Below are positions 5,281-9,364 of a stretch of DNA of 9,364 nucleotides, one piece after another. The position numbers and the translations under genes were made by a program. Where the stretch lies: NCBI GenBank assembly GCA_937871355.1, contig CALMPX010000368.1:1-9364 (forward strand). Direction: 5' to 3'. Origin of the DNA: an uncultured Bdellovibrio sp. (GTDB taxonomy: Bacteria > Bdellovibrionota > Bdellovibrionia > Bdellovibrionales > Bdellovibrionaceae). Each line of letters begins with the position of its first letter. Positions within the stretch are counted from its first letter, which is position 1. The notes beneath the pieces are model-generated. The model was given only the letters and a program-made list of their open reading frames with translations, made no database searches and was not told the origin of the DNA.

Positions 5281-5297
5281 GTCTATCAAAAATAGAC
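5281..5297. promoter_or_regulatory. Dyad GTCTAT-CAAAA-ATAGAC overlapping the operon -35 box
   Basis: Perfect 6-bp arms separated by 5 nt. The right arm overlaps the -35 element TAGACA (5293-5298) of the carboxylase operon, the classic place for a repressor site. GTCTA/TAGAC also occurs as GTCTAGAC at 4836-4843 beside the other strong promoter in this window. Operator function is inferred. Confidence 0.4.
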
Positions 5298-5321
5298 ATC
5301 GAGTTAAAACAAGAATATACC
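5293..5321 (+). promoter_or_regulatory. Sigma70-type promoter of the carboxylase operon, probably giving a leaderless mRNA
   Basis: TAGACA (5293-5298, 5 of 6 to TTGACA), a 17-nt spacer, and TATACC (5316-5321, 4 of 6 to TATAAT). A start 7-8 nt after the -10 falls on 5328-5330, that is, on the ATG at 5330. No ribosome site is visible before this ATG, which agrees with a leaderless transcript. Confidence 0.5.
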
Positions 5322-5329
5322 TAGTCTGT

Positions 5330-6841
5330 ATGAATAATTCGGTGAAAAACAAAGAAATCAAGACAGTGGCGATCGCCAATCGTGGTGAAGTCGCAGTCCG
5401 TATCATAAAAGCCTGCGAAGAACTAGGTCTAGCCTCTGTTTTGCTACATTCTGAAGCAGATGTGAACTCTCGCGCTTTTCGTATGGCGACTCACAAAATT
5501 TGTATTGGACCATCACCGACTTCAGAAAGTTATTTGAATATTCAAGCCAATATCCAAGGAGCCCTGGCCGCCGGAGCCGATGCGGTTCATCCCGGATTTG
5601 GGTTTTTGTCTGAAAACGCCGATTTTGCGCAAGCCTGTATTGATGCTGGCTTAGTTTTCATCGGACCGAGCCCCGACTCCATTCGACGCTTAGGTGATAA
5701 AATTTCATGTAAAGCTTTGGCTCAACAAGCCGGTCTGCCTTTAGTTCCAGGCTATCAAGGCGATGATCAATCCGTCGCACGACTCATCAGTGAAGTGGAA
5801 AAAATCGGTTTACCAGTTATTGTTAAGGCTGCGGCTGGCGGTGGCGGACGTGGAATGAAGTTAATTCAGAATTCGACTGAGGCCAAAGATCAAATTGAAT
5901 CAGCAAAACGTGAAGCCTTATCCGCTTTTGGATCAGAAAAAGTTTTCTTGGAAAAATATCTCGATCGCGCTAAGCACATTGAATTCCAAATTTTCGGAGA
6001 TTGCACCGGACAAGTTCAGCATTTGTTTGATCGTGAATGTTCCGTTCAGCGCCGCCACCAAAAAATTATCGAAGAGGCCACGTCACCTTCGTTGACGGAT
6101 GATCTTCGTAAACAAATGGGAGCCGCCGCTGTAGCTATTGGTCAATTGGTCAATTACAAAAGTGCGGGAACTGTTGAATTTTTATTACAAGATGGAAAAT
6201 TTTATTTATTAGAAGTGAACACCCGTTTACAAGTTGAACATCCGGTCACAGAAGAAGTCGTTGGCGTCGATTTAGTTAAAATGCAAATCTTAACCGCGAT
6301 GAATAAATTTATTTTCACCGATTTGGATGTACGTATACCTCGCGGGCACTCTATTGAATGCCGCGTGTATGCCGAAAACCCCTATATGGGCGGAGTTCCT
6401 TCCACCGGTTTACTGGGAAAAGTGATTTGGCCTGAAGGCCCACGTCGTCGTTATGAATTTGGCTTCGATCAGGGCGATACCATTACAGCATTCTATGATC
6501 CGATGATTGCCAAAGTGATTGTTTGGGATGAAAACAGATTGCGGGCCATTGAAAAAATGATTCGTGTTTTAAAAGATGCCGTCGTTTTCGGAGTGCACAC
6601 GAATATTCCATATCTTATCGAAATTCTTTCTCACGAAGATTTCGTCAATGGCACCATGACCACGCGTTTTATCGAAAAGAATTTCGCTGAGGGTTTGAAA
6701 TCTCGTCATAACGAAGAAGATCGTAAAAAAATTTCGCGTGAAATCTATAAAAACATAGTCGTTCAAAAAAGCGCCGTAAATCCAACTGCGAATAATAATT
6801 CCGTGAATTCTCCGTGGCTATCATACTGGAGGAATATATAA
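5330..6841 (+). CDS. Biotin carboxylase subunit of an acyl-CoA carboxylase (3-methylcrotonyl-CoA carboxylase-like)
   Basis: Uses ATP and bicarbonate to carboxylate the biotin on its partner BCCP in the cytoplasm. 503 residues. The N-terminal domain has IANRGEVAVRI (15-25) and HPGFGFLSEN (87-96). The ATP-grasp has K166 and the Gly-rich loop GGGGRGM (170-176), and DRECSVQRRHQKIIEEA (234-250). Active-site residues E283, E295, N297, R299, Q301, V302, E303 lie in EVNTRLQVEHPVTE, and R345 is in ECRVYAENP. The core ends near residue 455; AccC is about 450 residues, so about 50 extra residues follow, ending SPWLSYWRNI. That tail looks like the start of the BT linker found in fused MCC/PCC alpha subunits. 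The stop overlaps the BCCP start (TAATG). HMG-CoA lyase downstream suggests 3-methylcrotonyl-CoA as substrate; propionyl- or acetyl-CoA remain possible. No ribosome site; the ATG fits a leaderless start (alternative GTG at 5342). Confidence 0.93.
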   Translation: MNNSVKNKEIKTVAIANRGEVAVRIIKACEELGLASVLLHSEADVNSRAFRMATHKICIGPSPTSESYLNIQANIQGALAAGADAVHPGFGFLSENADFAQACIDAGLVFIGPSPDSIRRLGDKISCKALAQQAGLPLVPGYQGDDQSVARLISEVEKIGLPVIVKAAAGGGGRGMKLIQNSTEAKDQIESAKREALSAFGSEKVFLEKYLDRAKHIEFQIFGDCTGQVQHLFDRECSVQRRHQKIIEEATSPSLTDDLRKQMGAAAVAIGQLVNYKSAGTVEFLLQDGKFYLLEVNTRLQVEHPVTEEVVGVDLVKMQILTAMNKFIFTDLDVRIPRGHSIECRVYAENPYMGGVPSTGLLGKVIWPEGPRRRYEFGFDQGDTITAFYDPMIAKVIVWDENRLRAIEKMIRVLKDAVVFGVHTNIPYLIEILSHEDFVNGTMTTRFIEKNFAEGLKSRHNEEDRKKISREIYKNIVVQKSAVNPTANNNSVNSPWLSYWRNI

Positions 6842-7188
6842 TGAATAAGTATATTGCGGAAATAATTGATCAAAAATTATGGATTAAACAAGGTGATGAA
6901 ACATGGTGCTATGATGTTATCGATCTGGCCAGTGAAGGCACTCGTCGTAAAAAAACCAGTTCGAGTTCGCCGGACAAAATTGTGTCTTTAATGCCAGGTA
7001 AAATCACTAAAGTTTTCGTGCAGGCCGGGGATAAGGTTAGTCAAGGTCAGGCGTTGATTGTTATGGAAGCCATGAAAATGGAGTACACTTTAAAATCAGA
7101 TTTATCGACGATTGTTGAAAAGATAAACGTAGAGCTCGGTCAACAGGTCACATTAGGACAACTTTTAGTACAATTGAAAAAGGTTTAG
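6841..7188 (+). CDS. Biotin carboxyl carrier protein (biotinyl domain subunit)
   Basis: 115 residues; carries the biotin that shuttles CO2 from the biotin carboxylase to a carboxyltransferase. The biotinyl/lipoyl fold runs from about residue 46 to 113: MPGKI (51-55), GDKVSQGQ (63-70) and the biotinylation signature MEAMKMEY with Lys79 as the acceptor, 36 residues from the C-terminus as in the family. Residues 1-30 (IAEIIDQKLWIKQGDETWCYDVIDL) look like the last strands of the BT domain that links BC to BCCP in fused alpha subunits; a basic/Ser linker (RRKKTSSSS) follows. The ATG at 6841 overlaps the upstream stop by one base and has GGAGG (6828-6832) 8 nt before it, so translation is coupled. 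An upstream GTG at 6814 would add nine residues inside the previous gene and is less likely. Confidence 0.92.
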   Translation: MNKYIAEIIDQKLWIKQGDETWCYDVIDLASEGTRRKKTSSSSPDKIVSLMPGKITKVFVQAGDKVSQGQALIVMEAMKMEYTLKSDLSTIVEKINVELGQQVTLGQLLVQLKKV

Positions 7189-7190
7189 TT

Positions 7191-8114
7191 ATGGCGCTTA
7201 AGCAAAAAGTAAAGATTGTAGAAGTCGGCTTACGAGATGGGTTGCAAAACGAATCCACCACTTTATCTATTGATCAACGCTTTCAATTATTAAAAAAATT
7301 GCTCGATGCTGGAATCAGAAATTTAGAGATTGGAGCCTATGTTTCTCCTAAGTGGGTTCCGCAAATGGCAGGAACTGAACAGCTCGTCAAAAAATATCAT
7401 CAGTCAGTTTCTGCTTTACAGCAGAAAAAAATCAACGCCAGTGTTCTTGTGCCTAATGACGAAGGAATGCATAAGGCTATCGAAACGGGAATCAAAGAAA
7501 TCGCTGTATTTATATCAAGCACGGAAACATTCTCACAAAAAAACATTAACTGCTCGATTGCCGAAAGCTTAATGCGCGTTAAATCCGTGATGACTTTAGC
7601 CAAAAAAAATAAAATCAAAGTGCGTGGTTATCTTTCAGTGTGCTTTGGTTGTCCCTATGAAGGAAAAGTTTCTGAAGCAAAAGTTGTCGAATTAGCTCAA
7701 AAACTTTATAAAATGGGTTGTTATGAAGTGTCTATCGGAGACACGATCGGTATTGCGAATCCCATTCAAGTTGAACGTCTGTTTAAAAAATTGAAAAAAG
7801 TCATTCCGACGACAAAATTAGCCGGTCATTTTCACGATACTCGTGGTTTGGCCTTAACGAATATTTTGTCGGCCTATAAATTAGGAGTTAAAACTTTTGA
7901 TTCAAGTATCGCTGGTCTTGGTGGTTGTCCCTACGCCAAAGGTGCATCAGGAAACGTTTCAACGGAAGACGTTGTGAATATGTTCGAACAATTAAATATC
8001 AATACAGGGCTAGATATCAACAAATTGGTGAGTGCGAATATTTGGCTTTCTGGTTTTATTACTCACGAACTTCAATCTAAGGTGAGTCGCGCCTTAAAGG
8101 AACAAAACTCATGA
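7191..8114 (+). CDS. mvaB: Hydroxymethylglutaryl-CoA lyase
   Basis: Splits HMG-CoA into acetyl-CoA and acetoacetate, the last step of leucine (isovalerate) breakdown. 307 residues, a usual length for the bacterial enzyme (DRE-TIM/HMGL-like barrel). Visible signatures: VEVGLRDGLQNE (10-21) with R15 and metal ligand D16; E46 in LEIGAYVSPKWVPQM; RGYLSVCFGCPYEG (145-158); GDTIGIANP; metal ligands H213 and H215 in AGHFHDTRG; the catalytic Cys246 in GLGGCPYAKGASGN with N255. These map at constant offset on human D42, H233, H235, C266 and N275. The usual 'SCVFGCPY' reads 'SVCFGCPY' here, a small order change. It lies 2 nt after the BCCP stop with AAAAAGG (7177-7183) 7 nt before ATG, and overlaps the next gene by 4 nt. 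The symbol is the Pseudomonas name for this enzyme; the family call is secure. Confidence 0.95.
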   Translation: MALKQKVKIVEVGLRDGLQNESTTLSIDQRFQLLKKLLDAGIRNLEIGAYVSPKWVPQMAGTEQLVKKYHQSVSALQQKKINASVLVPNDEGMHKAIETGIKEIAVFISSTETFSQKNINCSIAESLMRVKSVMTLAKKNKIKVRGYLSVCFGCPYEGKVSEAKVVELAQKLYKMGCYEVSIGDTIGIANPIQVERLFKKLKKVIPTTKLAGHFHDTRGLALTNILSAYKLGVKTFDSSIAGLGGCPYAKGASGNVSTEDVVNMFEQLNINTGLDINKLVSANIWLSGFITHELQSKVSRALKEQNS

Positions 8115-9139
8115 ATGTGAAAAAATATGTAAATCCATTTTTATTGATTCTTGTTTATGGCGCTTTTGCCTATATACTATGGCCCTTTGCTCAGGTACTC
8201 ATTTTTGCATTACTTTTTTCATTCGCGTTGAACCCACTCTTGGTCAAAATGCGCAAATTCAAAAAAGTTAAATTGTCAGACGCCCAATCGATCACCATTT
8301 TAGTGGCTGGATTATTTGGTATTTTACTTCTTCCTCTGACGATTGTTGTGGTTAAGGTTTCAAGTTTGGTCAGTAACATGAATGCCGATCAAATCGGGGA
8401 TGCGCCTGTAGTTCAAAAGGTGCAGCAAATCGCGACGACGATTCTTGAATCGGTAAATGGTTGGACTCAAAATTTTGGTTTTGATCTAACGACACAAGTT
8501 GATATTAAAACTCACACAGCTGAAATTGGAAAAGCTCTTTTGAATTTTGCTACAGCCTTTATTGCTAATATTCCAGATGGTCTTTTGCAATTTGCGATCT
8601 TCATTGCGCTTATTTATTATTTCTTATTGAACCAAGGTAGCCTTAAAGCCAGCATGATTAAAATAGATTTACTTTCTGAAGTTCAAATTCGTCGCATAAC
8701 ACAACTTTTTGAAAAAATTTGTAATATGGTTTTAGTTTCGACAGTTGTGATTGCTTTTTTCCAAGCCACTTTGGTGACGATTGGTGCACTTATCGTAGGT
8801 TATGAAGGTCTATGGATTATTTTTACCATCGCCTTTTTTCTTTCATTTACTCCGGTTCTGGGTTCTGCGCCAATTACCATTGCCTTAATTGGTTATGCAT
8901 TAATTAATGGAAATTATGGTCATGCCGTTATACTTCTTATTGTCGCTCTTCTCGTTGGCACGTTGGATAATTTGATCAAAACTTATATATTTAGTTCGGA
9001 AAAAGAGAGCGTCAGTCCACTCATTGCCTTGTTGGCCATCATTGGATCATTAGTCATGTTCGGCCCACTGGGCTTGTTTCTTGGGCCTGTCATCTCTGAA
9101 TTAGCTGTGCAAATTGGAAAAATAATTCAAGAAGAATAA
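8111..9139 (+). CDS. AI-2E family membrane transporter (YhhT/TqsA/PerM type)
   Basis: 342 residues, inner membrane. The family pattern is clear. Two N-terminal helices (about 8-24 and 25-41) precede NPLLVKMRKFKK, and a third helix lies at 61-82. A soluble, helical part spans about 83-150 (SSLVSNMNADQIGD...). Then come FIALIYYFLLNQG (163-175), helices at 205-231 and 234-262 with FTPVLGSAPI (246-255), and the C-terminal pair around VGTLDNLIKTYIF (282-294) and GPLGLFLGPVISE (318-330). AI-2E proteins number six to eight helices; some are linked to export of autoinducer-2 or small ions, but most have no proven substrate. The ATGA overlap with the HMG-CoA lyase stop and an AAAGGAAC ribosome site show co-translation. 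A role in moving a catabolic intermediate or a by-product would be a guess. Confidence 0.9.
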   Translation: MNVKKYVNPFLLILVYGAFAYILWPFAQVLIFALLFSFALNPLLVKMRKFKKVKLSDAQSITILVAGLFGILLLPLTIVVVKVSSLVSNMNADQIGDAPVVQKVQQIATTILESVNGWTQNFGFDLTTQVDIKTHTAEIGKALLNFATAFIANIPDGLLQFAIFIALIYYFLLNQGSLKASMIKIDLLSEVQIRRITQLFEKICNMVLVSTVVIAFFQATLVTIGALIVGYEGLWIIFTIAFFLSFTPVLGSAPITIALIGYALINGNYGHAVILLIVALLVGTLDNLIKTYIFSSEKESVSPLIALLAIIGSLVMFGPLGLFLGPVISELAVQIGKIIQEE

Positions 9140-9354
9140 ACTTATTTACAATGGACTTAACAAAAATTGTTATTGTGGTTTTATTTTAATCACATCTTAT
9201 AAATTGTAGTGATCTTTGCTCTTATATTTATCTTTTATTTCATGCCAAATTTTTCTTTCTCTGACGCAAATTTAAAAAATTGCGAATACGCCAAATTTTT
9301 GTTACAAGCATCTCACTTCAAAGCAATTTGCTGCCATTAATCAGAGGGGGATTT
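9140..9354. other. Intergenic region with nested repeats, no clear gene
   Basis: 215 bp, very AT-rich. It holds a weak stem AACAA/TTGTT followed by a T-rich stretch that may end the operon. The 11-base direct repeat GCCAAATTTTT occurs at 9244-9254 and 9290-9300. An inverted repeat CGCAA...TTGCG (9265-9284) with one internal mismatch lies between the two copies. A short Met frame at 9242-9340 has no ribosome site. Confidence 0.5.
9280..9308 (+). promoter_or_regulatory. Weak candidate promoter for the gene starting at 9355
   Basis: TTGCGA (9280-9285) - 17 nt - TACAAG (9303-9308), 4 of 6 matches at each box. It would give a leader of about 40 nt. The -35 box overlaps the right arm of the 9265-9284 inverted repeat. 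Confidence 0.22.
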
Positions 9355-9364
9355 ATGACGACAA
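9355..9364 (+). CDS. Start of a gene cut by the right window edge
   Basis: ATG ACG ACA A... after GAGGGGG (9344-9350), a strong purine-rich ribosome site 4 nt before the ATG. Only three codons (Met-Thr-Thr) are visible, so nothing can be said about the product. Confidence 0.45.

Noticed and set aside
5158..5406. 82-codon minus-strand frame across the carboxylase start
   Set aside because: It overlaps two better-supported genes in other frames and covers the operon promoter; its sequence is low in protein-like features.
6814..6840. Nine-residue N-terminal extension of the biotin carrier protein from a GTG
   Set aside because: It lies inside the biotin carboxylase gene. The ATG at 6841 has GGAGG at 8 nt and makes the usual TAATG coupling.
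9152..9190. 12-codon hydrophobic frame (MDLTKIVIVVLF) after the transporter gene
   Set aside because: No ribosome site and very short; T-rich DNA after a gene end readily produces such a frame.
9242..9340. 32-codon frame starting MPNFSFSDANLKN
   Set aside because: No ribosome site before the ATG, and it runs through the direct and inverted repeats of the spacer.
1..9364. CRISPR array, tRNA, rRNA, insertion sequence, phage or toxin-antitoxin module
   Set aside because: No regularly spaced repeats, cloverleaf sequences, transposase or integrase motifs, or paired toxin/antitoxin frames were recognised on either strand.

Overview
The window is AT-rich, densely packed bacterial DNA from a Gram-negative organism. 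Two Sec signal peptides, a lipobox lipoprotein, a probable outer-membrane barrel and strong AGGAG-type ribosome sites all point that way. The mix of small secreted proteins of unknown family, a DUF1566/Lcl-type lipoprotein and a leucine/isovalerate-type catabolic operon would suit Bdellovibrionota (Bdellovibrio/Bacteriovorax relatives). That placement is an impression from gene style, not a proof, because no rRNA or marker gene is present.

Left half (1-4600): a TTG-started outer-membrane-type protein runs off the left edge on the minus strand. It is divergent from a DUF1566-domain lipoprotein (914-1984). A small secreted Cys-containing protein follows (2147-2623), closed by a clear hairpin terminator. 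Next is an unlisted 36-residue single-span membrane peptide with its own ribosome site (2717-2827). A LysR-type regulator (minus, 2896-3774) sits head-to-head, 40 bp apart, with a secreted protein of unknown function (3815-4351), the classic layout of a LysR regulator and its target. The next block, 4370-4774, is best read on the minus strand: a near-consensus sigma70 promoter drives a 27-residue peptide and probably a 71-residue helical/membrane protein.

Right half (4896-9139): a 125-127-residue orphan protein (minus) is divergent from a four-gene operon. The operon encodes a biotin carboxylase, a separate biotin carboxyl carrier protein, HMG-CoA lyase and an AI-2E-family membrane transporter. 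Spacings are -1, +2 and -4 nt, so the genes are translationally coupled. BC plus BCCP next to HMG-CoA lyase points to a 3-methylcrotonyl-CoA carboxylase-like enzyme of leucine/isovalerate breakdown. The carboxyltransferase subunit and methylglutaconyl-CoA hydratase are not in the window, so the pathway assignment is an inference. The promoter of this operon is placed so that the mRNA should start at, or within a base or two of, the ATG (leaderless). A further gene begins in the last 10 bases.

I found no tRNA, rRNA, CRISPR array, insertion sequence or phage genes. I do not see a complete new multi-gene system. The most original signals are the two unlisted micro-genes, the split carboxylase alpha subunit, the apparently leaderless operon start, and several perfect inverted repeats between genes.
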